Assembly (NCBI RefSeq): GCF_016508255.1
Contig: NZ_JADVKT010000001.1
Location: 124,001-188,000, forward strand
Origin: Acinetobacter calcoaceticus
GTDB taxonomy: Bacteria; Pseudomonadota; Gammaproteobacteria; Pseudomonadales; Moraxellaceae
DNA: 64,000 bases
Direction: 5' to 3'
Shown here: piece after piece, positions 8,646 through 18,063 of the stretch
How positions within the stretch are numbered: position 1 is the stretch's first letter
Layout of the letters: each line of letters starts with the position of its first letter
Notes under the pieces: generated by a model
The model's input: the letters and a program-made list of their open reading frames with translations, nothing else
The model's database searches: none
Told to the model about the DNA's origin: nothing
Made by a program: the position numbers and the translations under genes

Positions 8646-11600
8646 ACTCAATTATTACAACAAATGCATGGTCTTATAAACTTTTCGAACAGTACCTGAA
8701 CACTTTCTTTCGAGAACTTAAAGTGAATCTTGAAGAGCACCTTATTGCATCTCAAGATTCTCCTTTATTCACCCTGTATGCGGAGCAACCAGACACGCTG
8801 TATTTTACTTATACGTTTAATGCATCTAAAACAGTTGTTTATGGCGCAGTTCAGCACCTATCAACTACGGGTTACCATAGATATCAACGTGGTTTTGTAC
8901 TGCAAAACTTAAGCGACCATACATTTGACTCGCTCACCGACCCTAAAAAGTTAGTGAAGCTGATTACAGATGAGCTAAATAGCTTATTTAAAGATAAAAA
9001 TCAAAATAAGAATCTGTACTCCGATATTGCCAATAGTATCGAAAATACAAAATTCTTTTTAGAAAATAGACCATCCCAATCAGCAACTAAAGCATTAAGC
9101 GGTTTTCAGGCAACCGAACAAGGCATGTTATATGGGCACCCTTTTCATGTGACTTCTAAAGCCAACTTAGGTTTTTCTAAAGAAGATATGAAAAAGTATA
9201 GCCCTGAGTTAGGTGCAAGTTTCCAACTCCATTACTTCGCGGTTCATTCATCTTTAATTCAAAAGCTAGTCAGCGAAACCGAACCATCTAATCATATTGA
9301 AAATGAAGTTTTAAAAACTGCAAAAGAGCACTTACAAGAGAACTTAGCAAACTATGAGCTCATGCCAACCCACCCGTGGCAAGCCAACTTCTTATTTCAA
9401 CATCCATCTTTAAAGAAACATTTAGATAGCCAAGACGTGATCTATCTGGGAGCTTTAGGTCAAACCGTATGGCCAACCTCATCCGTTCGTACAGTGTGGT
9501 TACCTCAATCGAACTTATTCTTAAAGCTTTCAATTGATGTGCGAATTACCAGTTTCATTCGTAATAACCCAATAGATGAAATGGAAAGAGCGATTGATGC
9601 GAGCAAAATTATTATCAATCACAAGATTAATGAGCAATATCCAGACCTTGTTATTCTGCCAGAGTTAGAGGCGAAAACAGTCAAAATTCCAGAGCTTGAA
9701 AGTTCATTTGGCATTATTTATAGAGCAGGACTCACACCTGATGTATTAGAAAATACAAGAATGCTCGGTGGTTTAGTGGAAGAAAATGAAAGTCATGAAA
9801 TTCCTCTATTCAGCTTTATTCAACAAGCCGCGCCCAACCAAAACTTGCAAGCCAGTGAAGCAAAGGACTTCATTACTTTTTGGTGGAAACAGTACGTTAA
9901 AGTGTCGCTTATTCCATTAATCGAGCTGTTTGCAAATAAAGGCATTAGCGTAGAAGCACACATGCAAAACAGTTTGATGGAATTTAAAAATGGCTATCCG
10001 CATCGTCTTATTCTTCGAGACATGGAAGGCATTAGTATTGTTCCAGAAATGATAGAGGACGACTCATCTATTTCTGAAGATAGTACTGTTTGGTTCTCTC
10101 AAAAAGATGCATGGACCTTTTTAAAATATTACCTGGTGATCAATCACATTTCTCACCTCATCAGTGCAATTGCACGAGTTACGGCCATTGAAGAATCTGA
10201 ACTTTGGCAAACCACCCGCCTTACGCTCACACAAGAAAACTTTAGCGCCAAAGGCCAACAGTACCGTGATTTATTAATTAATTCACTCACACTACCAATT
10301 AAGGCAAATATGTTAAATACGCTCTACCACAGTGGTGGCAATCCAATCTGGATTGAAGTTGAAAATCCTATTTATAAATATCGCGGCGCAGAATCCCTTT
10401 GTCCTCTTCAACCGACACAGCAAGCAAATTATAAAACCCTTGCAGAAAATCGCGTGATGGGCCAATTACTAGAAGCACTCATTTTTGAAAATACCTTTAA
10501 ATACGAATTATCTAACGGTCAGATCAAGTTCTATATTTCCGATACTGTTTTTTATACCTGCTTAGCTAAACGACACTTCAGCTTTAAACGCATCAAATTG
10601 AACCCTTCAAGTTTAGTCCGTTCTGATATTACTTTAGGCACCGAAACTCGCCCTAACTTAAAAACGCTACTTGCCGACTTAAAAAATATTATTGAAGCTG
10701 ACCCAGTTAAATGGCAAAACTTTAATGATGAGTTGAATTTAACTTACGTTAAACATGCGCAGACTTTGAGCCAAGTACCAGCTCAACCTTTAAGAACCTT
10801 GCCTTACTTAGAACAGGAAGCGCGAATTACCAATGCACATTTATATCACCCAAGTTTTAAGTCGCGTATTGGCTTCGATTTAAAAGAAAACCAAAAATAT
10901 GCACCAGAGCTTTCTGAAGGATTTACGGTTAAATGGGCAGCGACTCATAACAGTTTATGCAAACTGGTTTTAAGTGAAACGATTAATTTAGAGCAGCTTT
11001 ATAAACAGCATTTTTCAGAAAAAGATCTACAAACCATTAGCGACCAATTAAAAAAGCAAAATGTAGATTTTAAAGATTATATTCTTACCCCAATTCACCC
11101 GTGGCAGTGGGATAAAATTATTGAATTATATTATCAAGATGCAATTAGCAACCAACTCATTATTCCTCTAGATATTGAAGGTCCAACTTATTTACCACAG
11201 CAATCGATTCGGACCTTATCGAATATTAGTGATATCTCGGCGCTTTCTCTCAAATTGGCAATGAACTTGGTCAACACATCGACTTCTCGCGTATTGGCAC
11301 CACATACCGTTCAAAACGCTGCAAAAATGAGTGACTGGCTTTATAACATTGTTGAGCAAGATCATATTTTAGAAAAACAGCGTAAGCCAGTTATTTTAAG
11401 AGAGATTGGCGGTCTTTCAGTTAATCAGCAGATTGCCCTACCAGTTCAATACGGCGCACTCGCCTGCATTTGGCGAGAAAGTATTTATAGCTACTTAAAC
11501 GAAGGTGAATCGGCAACGCCAGTTACTGGTTTAATGCAGGTCGATATTGACCAAAAGCCTTTAATTGATGAGTGGATTCAAGATTACGGTATCGAGTTCT

Positions 11601-12169
11601 GGTTAGAAAAGTTACTTACCAATGCCTATTTACCAATCATGCATATTTTATGGTGCCATGGCCTCGCTTTAGAGTCACATGCACAAAACATGGTTTTGAT
11701 TCATAAAAATGGCTTACCCGTTAAAGCTGCGTTAAAAGATTTTCATGATGGTATTCGCTTTAGCCGTCATCTTTTACGCGAGCCAGATCTTTTACCTAAC
11801 TTGCAAGATGCACCAAAAGAACATGCCAAAATTAACCCGAACTCATTCTTGGAAACCCACTCTCCAAATGAGTTAAGAGACTTTACGCAAGATGCACTTT
11901 GGTTTGTAAATTTGGCTGAGTTAGCAATTTTCTTAAACGAACATTATGGCTTCGATGAAATCAAATTCTGGACCATGTTAAGAACCATCATTAATCAACA
12001 TAAAGAAGCTCACCCAGAGTTTGCCGAGCGATATGAATTGTTTAACTTTACAGATGACACCATCGACATTGAACAGCTCGCAAGCCGCCGCTTCCTTCCG
12101 GAAATTCGCTTAAGAGTACAAACTACACCGAACCCGCTCAGCCTTATTAAGGAAATCGAATATGAATAA
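8642..12169 (+). CDS. Fused double IucA/IucC siderophore synthetase (SbnE-SbnF fusion)
   Basis: An 1175-residue protein made of two complete NIS synthetase modules. Module 1 (about 1-590) has YGHPFHVTSKANLGFS, PTHPWQANF, SSVRTVW and EAHMQNSLM followed by LRDMEG. Module 2 (about 595-1175) has ENRVMGQLLEALIFE at its start, then YHPSFKSRIGF, TPIHPWQWDK, QSIRTLS, ESHAQNMVL and LKDFHDG. Both sets look intact, so both halves are probably active. S. aureus has separate SbnE and SbnF of about 580-590 residues each, in the same place relative to sbnD and sbnG; their sum matches this length. The predicted job is joining two diaminopropionate units to citrate. It overlaps sbnD by 4 bases and the aldolase-type gene by 8, so translation is coupled. 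Confidence 0.9.
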   Translation: MNSIITTNAWSYKLFEQYLNTFFRELKVNLEEHLIASQDSPLFTLYAEQPDTLYFTYTFNASKTVVYGAVQHLSTTGYHRYQRGFVLQNLSDHTFDSLTDPKKLVKLITDELNSLFKDKNQNKNLYSDIANSIENTKFFLENRPSQSATKALSGFQATEQGMLYGHPFHVTSKANLGFSKEDMKKYSPELGASFQLHYFAVHSSLIQKLVSETEPSNHIENEVLKTAKEHLQENLANYELMPTHPWQANFLFQHPSLKKHLDSQDVIYLGALGQTVWPTSSVRTVWLPQSNLFLKLSIDVRITSFIRNNPIDEMERAIDASKIIINHKINEQYPDLVILPELEAKTVKIPELESSFGIIYRAGLTPDVLENTRMLGGLVEENESHEIPLFSFIQQAAPNQNLQASEAKDFITFWWKQYVKVSLIPLIELFANKGISVEAHMQNSLMEFKNGYPHRLILRDMEGISIVPEMIEDDSSISEDSTVWFSQKDAWTFLKYYLVINHISHLISAIARVTAIEESELWQTTRLTLTQENFSAKGQQYRDLLINSLTLPIKANMLNTLYHSGGNPIWIEVENPIYKYRGAESLCPLQPTQQANYKTLAENRVMGQLLEALIFENTFKYELSNGQIKFYISDTVFYTCLAKRHFSFKRIKLNPSSLVRSDITLGTETRPNLKTLLADLKNIIEADPVKWQNFNDELNLTYVKHAQTLSQVPAQPLRTLPYLEQEARITNAHLYHPSFKSRIGFDLKENQKYAPELSEGFTVKWAATHNSLCKLVLSETINLEQLYKQHFSEKDLQTISDQLKKQNVDFKDYILTPIHPWQWDKIIELYYQDAISNQLIIPLDIEGPTYLPQQSIRTLSNISDISALSLKLAMNLVNTSTSRVLAPHTVQNAAKMSDWLYNIVEQDHILEKQRKPVILREIGGLSVNQQIALPVQYGALACIWRESIYSYLNEGESATPVTGLMQVDIDQKPLIDEWIQDYGIEFWLEKLLTNAYLPIMHILWCHGLALESHAQNMVLIHKNGLPVKAALKDFHDGIRFSRHLLREPDLLPNLQDAPKEHAKINPNSFLETHSPNELRDFTQDALWFVNLAELAIFLNEHYGFDEIKFWTMLRTIINQHKEAHPEFAERYELFNFTDDTIDIEQLASRRFLPEIRLRVQTTPNPLSLIKEIEYE

Positions 12170-12932
12170 GCATTCGATTTCTTTTAAGAAACGAATAGCG
12201 CATGGCGAGACACTCTACGGAATATTCTGTTCCGTAGCTTCTCCAATTAATGTTGAGCAACTGGCTCTCGCGGGCTATGACTTTATTATTATCGACTTGG
12301 AACATACTTTATTTAGTACGTCTCAAGTCGAGACCATGATTTTAGCCACTAGAGCCATGAGCCTCGATGTGTTTGTAAGAGTGCCTTTAAACGCAAACCA
12401 CCTAGTTTTACCTCTGCTCGATGCAGGGGTAACGGGCATTGTTTTCCCGCGTATTGAAAATGCCCAGCAGGCACAAGAAGCTGTAAACTATTGCCACTAT
12501 ATGCCGCTTGGGCAAAGAGGCCTTAATTCGACCAGATTAAATCGATACGGCATGGATGATTTAGCGAGTTTTGTTCAACAAGCAGTAAACGAGACTGTTG
12601 TCATTGCCATGATCGAAAGCTTAGAAGGACTAGAGCAGCTAGATGAAATTTTAAAAGTTGAAGGCATTGATATTATTCTTGAAGGTGCTGCCGACCTTTC
12701 TCAATCGATGGGAATGCCATGGCAAACCAGCCATCCAAAGGTCAAAGAGAAAGTTCAAGTGATGTATACAAAGACTAGAAATAGTCAAAAGCATTTCTGT
12801 GCTATTCCGCGAAAGCCAGAGGATATTGCGGCTTGGAAACAGCAATCTGTTCAGCTTTTTGTACTCGGTGATGACCGCAGCATTATTCGCCGTGCCCATC
12901 AAAACCATCTAAATGCCTTTAAGGACATTTGA
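12162..12932 (+). CDS. sbnG: SbnG-like citrate synthase of the HpcH/HpaI aldolase family
   Basis: A 256-residue class II aldolase-type barrel with DLEH (45-48), R73 in FVRVPL, metal-ligand candidates E152 (AMIESLEG) and D178 (GAADLSQ), and the loop PLGQRG. In staphyloferrin B clusters this fold makes citrate from oxaloacetate and acetyl-CoA, so that siderophore production does not drain the TCA-cycle enzyme when iron is low. It is the last gene of the biosynthetic operon and overlaps the fused synthetase by eight bases. In isolation it could be read as a 4-hydroxy-2-oxoheptanedioate aldolase; the operon context favours citrate synthesis. Confidence 0.86.
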   Translation: MNKHSISFKKRIAHGETLYGIFCSVASPINVEQLALAGYDFIIIDLEHTLFSTSQVETMILATRAMSLDVFVRVPLNANHLVLPLLDAGVTGIVFPRIENAQQAQEAVNYCHYMPLGQRGLNSTRLNRYGMDDLASFVQQAVNETVVIAMIESLEGLEQLDEILKVEGIDIILEGAADLSQSMGMPWQTSHPKVKEKVQVMYTKTRNSQKHFCAIPRKPEDIAAWKQQSVQLFVLGDDRSIIRRAHQNHLNAFKDI

Positions 12933-13031
12933 TAACCGTTCGAATCTTTTAGGGGAATAAAAGCCCATTCCCCTAATCCATTGAATAAATTTCAAATATA
13001 TTATTGTAAAGCAATTAATAATATTGTTAAT

Positions 13032-13050
13032 TACAATGATTCTCATTTAT
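13032..13050 (+). promoter_or_regulatory. Fur box upstream of the TonB-dependent receptor
   Basis: The core AATGATTCTCATT matches AATGATAATCATT except for the two central bases. It lies 38 bases before the receptor start and shows that the receptor has its own iron-regulated promoter, separate from the biosynthetic operon. Confidence 0.8.
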
Positions 13051-13087
13051 AATTCGGTCAATTTAAAATCACTCTCAGGGCGAGACA

Positions 13088-15325
13088 ATGGGAAATAAGA
13101 AAAGTAATAAACTTTTTACGAGGAAGTCTGAAGTTAAAAATATCATTCCACTTCTTTCACTTGGTGGAGCTATTTTTCTTTCAAACTCAGCATTTGCAGC
13201 TTCAACTTCTGACACCATAGAAACAGAAAAAAAGCCTGAAGCCCTCCCTACTATTACAATTGCCGCTACACGTGCAGATGAACTCTCAACCTCTGCCAAG
13301 CAAGTCACCAAACTCGATGAAAAACAAATTGAGCTTTTAAAAAATGGATCGTCTGGGAACATTGCGACTGTTTTAGCCAAAGCTGTACCGGGCCTGTCTG
13401 ACTCAAGCCGAACCATTACTGATTATGGTCAAACCTTACGTGGTCGTAATGCCCTAATCCTCGTCGATGGCATTCCAATGAACCTGACACGTGATACAGC
13501 CAGAGGACTTTCGGCCATTGACCCTGAAAGTATTGCCAACATTGAAGTGATTCGCGGCAGTAATGCAATTTATGGCGGCGGTGCTGCGGGTGGTATTATT
13601 TCTATTACCACTAAAGCGGCTGGCGGTGAACCTACAGCTAAAACGGTCATTGGACTGCAAACACCACTCACAAACTTTCGTTCTGATGCTTTGGGTGGTG
13701 ATATTCACCAATATTTTACGGGCAGTTTTAACGCCTTTGACTATGCATTTGACTTTGGTTATCAGCGTATTGGTAGCCCATACGATGCAAGTGGTGACCG
13801 CGTTGCACCAGAACCAAGTCAAGGCGACCTTTACGACTCAAATGGTTATAGCATCGGCGGTAAGCTGGGTTACCATATTGATGACAATCAATATCTACAA
13901 TTTGCTGCAAACTACTATAATGCCGAGCAAGACTCAGATTATGCATCTGATCCAAGTGTTAAAAAATATCCCGCTGGAACAGTTCCTGCTAAAGCCATTA
14001 AAGGCTTAAAACTCAAAGACCAAAATAAAAACGAAAACCAGATATACAATTTGACCTATACCAATAAAGACTTATTAGGCAATAAAGTTGATGCTCAAGT
14101 TTATTACCGTGACTTCTTCACCCGTTTTTCACCATTTGATGCCCGTAAAGTCAGTACACGCGGCGGACAAGTCGACCAGATTTATCAAGAAAATAACGTG
14201 CTCGGTAGTCGCTTAACTGTTACCACTCCCCTTGAGTTTTTAGGTGATACCTCATTGGTTTGGGGTGGCGATTTTAGCCGAGAAAAAAGCGAAATGCCTT
14301 TAGATATTTTTGATCAAAAAATTTATGACCAATCAGGTGGTCTAGAATTTGTAAAAACTGGCAAACTCATTTATTTACCTGAGCTCACCACGCAAAGTGT
14401 GGGTGGCTTTGTACAGTTAAAACACCGCTTTAATGACCAATGGTCAGCAGAAGCTGGTACACGCTATGAAGACAGCTATGCACAAATTGATAGCTTCGTT
14501 CCCTTATCACAATTAGGCAAAACCAACCCTTACACAGTTCCGGGTGGAAAAGTAAAAGCTAGCGCATGGTTATACAATGCCAATGTGACTTTCTCACCAA
14601 ACGACCAACACTCGATTTATGCATCTTTTAATCAAGGTTTTCAGTTACCTGATGTCGGTTTGATTATTCGTAATGCAGGCGAAGGGTTCAATCTTGGATC
14701 ATCATTCTTAGAACCTGTAAAAGTTGATAACTATGAACTGGGCTGGAAAGGAAGCTTTAATAACTTTTCTTCAAGCTTAGCTGTATTCCGTTCAACGTCT
14801 GACCTTGGTGCTGTGCAATCTTTTAACAATGGTTTAGTACTGGCTAGAACCAAAGAGAAAGTAACTGGCGTAGAAGCAACACTTGATTATATTGACGATG
14901 CAAATGTTTGGGGAACTGGTGGTAGCGTTACGTGGATGAAAGGTCGTGAAAGACCTCAAAACAGTAGTGCTGAACAGGATATGACAGGCTTCCGCATTCC
15001 GCCATTAAAACTAACAGGTTATATTTCTTATAGCCCAACCGAAACTTGGACGAACCGCTTACAAGCAACTTACTTCGGTTCAGAAGATTACCGCCTAAAT
15101 GGTGTAAATGGTTTTGGTCGATACGATGTAAAGTCTTATACCACAGCAGATTTAATCAGTAGTTTTGCACTTAACAAAAAAGACACTGTGACGATTGGTT
15201 TAGAGAACATGTTTAACCGTAAGTACTACCCGCTTTATAGCCAATTATTAAGAACAAGTGACAATACCAGCCACTTAGTCGCAAATGGCGCGACTCTTAA
15301 AGTTTCTTATAGCCATAAATGGTAA
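13088..15325 (+). CDS. TonB-dependent siderophore receptor
   Basis: A 745-residue outer-membrane receptor. A signal peptide ends at about residue 37 (SNSAFA), followed by a TonB-box-like PTITIAATR, a plug domain (LRGRNALILVDGIPMN, IDPESIANIEVIRGSNAIYGGGAAGG) and a 22-strand-type barrel ending in KVSYSHKW with a terminal aromatic residue. It would import the ferric siderophore using TonB energy. It follows the biosynthetic operon by 155 bases and has its own Fur box and a terminator behind it. The receptor replaces the Gram-positive ABC uptake genes associated with staphyloferrin B. Ligand identity is inferred only from location. Confidence 0.92.
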   Translation: MGNKKSNKLFTRKSEVKNIIPLLSLGGAIFLSNSAFAASTSDTIETEKKPEALPTITIAATRADELSTSAKQVTKLDEKQIELLKNGSSGNIATVLAKAVPGLSDSSRTITDYGQTLRGRNALILVDGIPMNLTRDTARGLSAIDPESIANIEVIRGSNAIYGGGAAGGIISITTKAAGGEPTAKTVIGLQTPLTNFRSDALGGDIHQYFTGSFNAFDYAFDFGYQRIGSPYDASGDRVAPEPSQGDLYDSNGYSIGGKLGYHIDDNQYLQFAANYYNAEQDSDYASDPSVKKYPAGTVPAKAIKGLKLKDQNKNENQIYNLTYTNKDLLGNKVDAQVYYRDFFTRFSPFDARKVSTRGGQVDQIYQENNVLGSRLTVTTPLEFLGDTSLVWGGDFSREKSEMPLDIFDQKIYDQSGGLEFVKTGKLIYLPELTTQSVGGFVQLKHRFNDQWSAEAGTRYEDSYAQIDSFVPLSQLGKTNPYTVPGGKVKASAWLYNANVTFSPNDQHSIYASFNQGFQLPDVGLIIRNAGEGFNLGSSFLEPVKVDNYELGWKGSFNNFSSSLAVFRSTSDLGAVQSFNNGLVLARTKEKVTGVEATLDYIDDANVWGTGGSVTWMKGRERPQNSSAEQDMTGFRIPPLKLTGYISYSPTETWTNRLQATYFGSEDYRLNGVNGFGRYDVKSYTTADLISSFALNKKDTVTIGLENMFNRKYYPLYSQLLRTSDNTSHLVANGATLKVSYSHKW

Positions 15326-15350
15326 TAAAGAATGACATAGAGGGCGTCAC

Positions 15351-15382
15351 AAAAAAGGAGATCGTATAGATCTCCTTTTTTA
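15351..15382 (+). terminator. Terminator after the siderophore receptor
   Basis: AAAAAAGGAGATC-GTATA-GATCTCCTTTTTT, a strong stem with flanking A and T runs, 26 bases past the receptor stop. It closes the siderophore locus and could work on both strands. Confidence 0.9.
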
Positions 15383-15478
15383 TTAAAAAGTATTAAAGCT
15401 TTATCTTTTTTTCTTTGTCGGTTCAAGGCAGGCTATCGGAACTCCCCTAGCTTTCCATCAGAAATTTTGTTAACTTGA

Positions 15479-15497
15479 TTTTGTTACATATTCAAAA
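15479..15497. promoter_or_regulatory. Inverted repeat upstream of umuC, candidate SOS operator
   Basis: TTTTG-N9-CAAAA lies ~96 bases before umuC. Acinetobacter has no LexA and represses error-prone polymerase genes with UmuDAb, which binds a palindrome. Whether this repeat is that operator is a guess from position and symmetry. Confidence 0.35.
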
Positions 15498-15592
15498 TGC
15501 GACTTTTTCAGCTAACACTTCACATCACTGTGTTTATGAAAACCAATACAAATATGTAGTTTCAACAATATTTTTAATGGGGCGAAAACACA

Positions 15593-16918
15593 ATGGAAAT
15601 CTCACACCGCGAAATTTATGCGCTTGTAGACATTAATAACTGTTATGTCAGTTGTGAGCGACTATTTAACCCTAAACTTATTGGTGTGCCCGTTGTTGTA
15701 CTTTCTAATAACGATGGATGTGTTGTATCACGCAGTGAAGAAGCAAAAAGCATGGGTATAAAAATGGGTATCCCATGGTATCAAGTAGAACAAGAAGCAT
15801 TGCAAGCGGGTGTACAGGTCTATTCAAGCAATTACACTTTATATGCAGAGATGTCGCGTCGTTTTTTTTCAGTTTTAGGTGAATTTTTCTCGCCCGATGA
15901 TTTAGAGGCTTACTCTATAGATGAGTGTTTTATCCGTCTTACCCCTTACCTTCAATCTCTAGATATTCATTCATATTGTGGCAATGTCGTAGAAACCTTA
16001 GAAGAATGGTTAAGTTTGCCTTGCTGCATTGGCATCGGATACTCAAAAACTCAGGCTAAATTAGCCAACCACTATGCTAAAAAAATTAAAAGCTTTAAGG
16101 GAATTTGTAATTTCATTACTTTAGACCCCTTACTGCTTGAAGACCTCATGCAACAAACTTCTGTCAAAGAAGTGTGGGGAATTGGCTACCAATTAGTCAA
16201 ACAATTACGAAGCTATGAAATTTATTCATGCCTAGACTTAACTTTTGCCAATGAACACCATCTAGCAAAAGCTTTTTCTGTGGTTATGGCACGTACTATT
16301 CGTGAGCTAAAAGGCCAATCCTGTATCCAACTTGATGATCCTGCCATCTTAACAAAACGAATTTTAGCATCACGAAGTTTTGCTCAAGCTTTATCCAATC
16401 TAGAGATTATTAAACAAGCGCTTATCTTTCATCTCAATCGTGCTCATCGGCGTTTAATGAAACAAGAACAACTGTGTGCCTGTATTCAAGTCATGCTTTA
16501 TGAAAAAACAGATCAACCACCTTATAAAAAAGCGTCATCTCAAGCGATAGGCTTAAATTATGCAACGGATGATCTATGCATAATAACTAAAGCAGCAATG
16601 CAACAAATTGATGTTTTATATAAAGAAAATAAAAGATACATTAAGATTGGAGTTTTATTTTGTGGTTTGCACGCCCATCAACATCACATTGATGATTTAT
16701 GGCAACCTCTTGAGCTGATTCAGCAAAGACAACAATTAATGAAAACCCTAAACACAGTTCGTAATCGATTCGGTAGTCACTATTTACAAGTCGGTTATCA
16801 TTCACCTAGCCCATCTTGGCATATGAAACAATGTCACCGTTCAAAAAACTATCTAACCAGATGGAATGAATTGCTCGTGATTGAAGATAATTCTATAGTC
16901 GTTACACAAAATACATGA
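15593..16918 (+). CDS. umuC: Y-family error-prone DNA polymerase, UmuC-like
   Basis: A 441-residue Y-family polymerase with catalytic acidic residues D13 (ALVDINNCYVSCERLF) and D110-E111 (YSIDECFI), the SNNDGCVVSRS loop typical of UmuC rather than DinB, and a helix-hairpin-helix region (VKEVWGIGYQLV near 185). UmuC inserts opposite lesions during SOS mutagenesis, normally with a processed UmuD dimer. No umuD lies next to it, so it depends on a UmuD elsewhere or works alone; Acinetobacter genomes often carry several umuC copies. A GGGGCGA ribosome-binding site sits 10 bases before the ATG. The catalytic core looks intact. Confidence 0.92.
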   Translation: MEISHREIYALVDINNCYVSCERLFNPKLIGVPVVVLSNNDGCVVSRSEEAKSMGIKMGIPWYQVEQEALQAGVQVYSSNYTLYAEMSRRFFSVLGEFFSPDDLEAYSIDECFIRLTPYLQSLDIHSYCGNVVETLEEWLSLPCCIGIGYSKTQAKLANHYAKKIKSFKGICNFITLDPLLLEDLMQQTSVKEVWGIGYQLVKQLRSYEIYSCLDLTFANEHHLAKAFSVVMARTIRELKGQSCIQLDDPAILTKRILASRSFAQALSNLEIIKQALIFHLNRAHRRLMKQEQLCACIQVMLYEKTDQPPYKKASSQAIGLNYATDDLCIITKAAMQQIDVLYKENKRYIKIGVLFCGLHAHQHHIDDLWQPLELIQQRQQLMKTLNTVRNRFGSHYLQVGYHSPSPSWHMKQCHRSKNYLTRWNELLVIEDNSIVVTQNT

Positions 16919-17153
16919 ACTGTTTTTGTCAATTCAGTTTAAAATAAGCTTCATTAAATTACTTAAAATTTTGTCATTTTTTAACATTGCTAAATCATCG
17001 CAAAATTTACAATATATAAGCCGAATTTGGTGTACCCTTTCTGCGACGATTAAAACAAATTATAAAAAAATTGTAGAAACATATGCCATAATAAGCAAAC
17101 TTTGCAGACATCTTGCAAAGAATATTTGCAACTTTAGAGCTGGAGCAATCTAA

Positions 17154-17609
17154 ATGAGTTCAACCATTTTGGTGATTCATGGACCGAATTTGAATTTGCT
17201 GGGAAAACGCGAACCAGAAGTATATGGTCATCTTACCTTAGGTGATATTAACCAACAACTCGTTATCCAAGCTCAAAACGCTTCAATTACACTAGATACT
17301 TTTCAAAGCAATTGGGAAGGTGCCATTGTTGACCGTATTCATCAGGCACAAACTGAAGGCGTAAAACTTATTATTATTAATCCTGCCGCCCTCACCCATA
17401 CTTCTGTTGCTCTACGCGATGCCCTACTGGGTGTTGCTATTCCATTTATTGAAGTCCATTTGTCGAATGTCCATGCAAGAGAGGCGTTCAGACATCATTC
17501 ATATTTATCCGATAAAGCAATTGGCGTAATTTGTGGTCTCGGTGCAAAAGGCTATAGTTTTGCACTCGATTACGCTATTGAAAAAATTCAACCATCTAAC
17601 CCAAACTAG
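17154..17609 (+). CDS. aroQ: 3-dehydroquinate dehydratase, type II
   Basis: A 151-residue type II dehydroquinase that forms 3-dehydroshikimate in the shikimate pathway. The opening [21 protein letters not shown] carries the catalytic tyrosine and lid arginine, [16 protein letters not shown] is the second signature, and [17 protein letters not shown] the third. Length is normal for the family. It is followed 17 bases later by accB and accC, a conserved order in gamma-proteobacteria. The upstream 235 bases presumably hold the promoter for all three genes; no distinct operator was recognised. Confidence 0.96.
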   Translation: MSSTILVIHGPNLNLLGKREPEVYGHLTLGDINQQLVIQAQNASITLDTFQSNWEGAIVDRIHQAQTEGVKLIIINPAALTHTSVALRDALLGVAIPFIEVHLSNVHAREAFRHHSYLSDKAIGVICGLGAKGYSFALDYAIEKIQPSNPN

Positions 17610-17626
17610 TTTAGGAATAGTCGCCC

Positions 17627-18046
17627 ATGGATATCCGCAAAATTAAGAAACTCATCGATTTAATGATTGAGTCTGACTTGCAAGCGATTGAAGTTAAAGA
17701 AGGTGATCAATCAATCGCTTTAACTCGCCGTAGTCCAGTCGTTGCTGCGGCTGGTGTAGCACTTCCGGCAGCTGCTGTTGCAGAAGCGCCAGTTGCAAAA
17801 ACACCACGTGGAGCAGTTGAAACTTCTCCAATGGTTGGCGTGTTCTACGCTGCTCCAAGCCCAGGCGAAGCACCATTTGTGAAAGTAGGTCAAACTGTAT
17901 CTGCTGGTGAAACTTTGGGTATTATTGAAGCAATGAAAATCATGAACCCAATTGAAGCAACTCAAAGTGGCGTGGTTGAAGAAATTTTAGTGAAAAATGG
18001 TGATGTTATCCAATTCGGTCAACCTTTATTCCGTTATCGCGCGTAA
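17627..18046 (+). CDS. accB: Biotin carboxyl carrier protein of acetyl-CoA carboxylase
   Basis: A 139-residue carrier with the biotinylation motif EAMKIMN, the biotin lysine being K104. An Ala/Pro/Val-rich flexible linker (about 38-60) separates the short amino-terminal segment from the biotinyl domain (about 65-139). It carries carboxybiotin between biotin carboxylase and carboxyltransferase in the first step of fatty acid synthesis. It is 17 bases after aroQ and 17 bases before accC, forming one transcript with its partner. The linker is shorter than in E. coli AccB (156 residues), otherwise ordinary. Confidence 0.97.
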   Translation: MDIRKIKKLIDLMIESDLQAIEVKEGDQSIALTRRSPVVAAAGVALPAAAVAEAPVAKTPRGAVETSPMVGVFYAAPSPGEAPFVKVGQTVSAGETLGIIEAMKIMNPIEATQSGVVEEILVKNGDVIQFGQPLFRYRA

Positions 18047-18063
18047 TTACCTCGGGGACGTCT

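Noticed and set aside
3685..15325. Baumannoferrin or acinetobactin cluster
   Set aside because: No hydroxylase/acetyltransferase for hydroxamates and no NRPS or catechol genes are present; the gene set is of the staphyloferrin B type.
16926..17153. 75-codon plus-strand frame before aroQ
   Set aside because: No ribosome-binding site, Lys/Ile/Asn-rich chance composition, and it occupies the likely aroQ promoter region.
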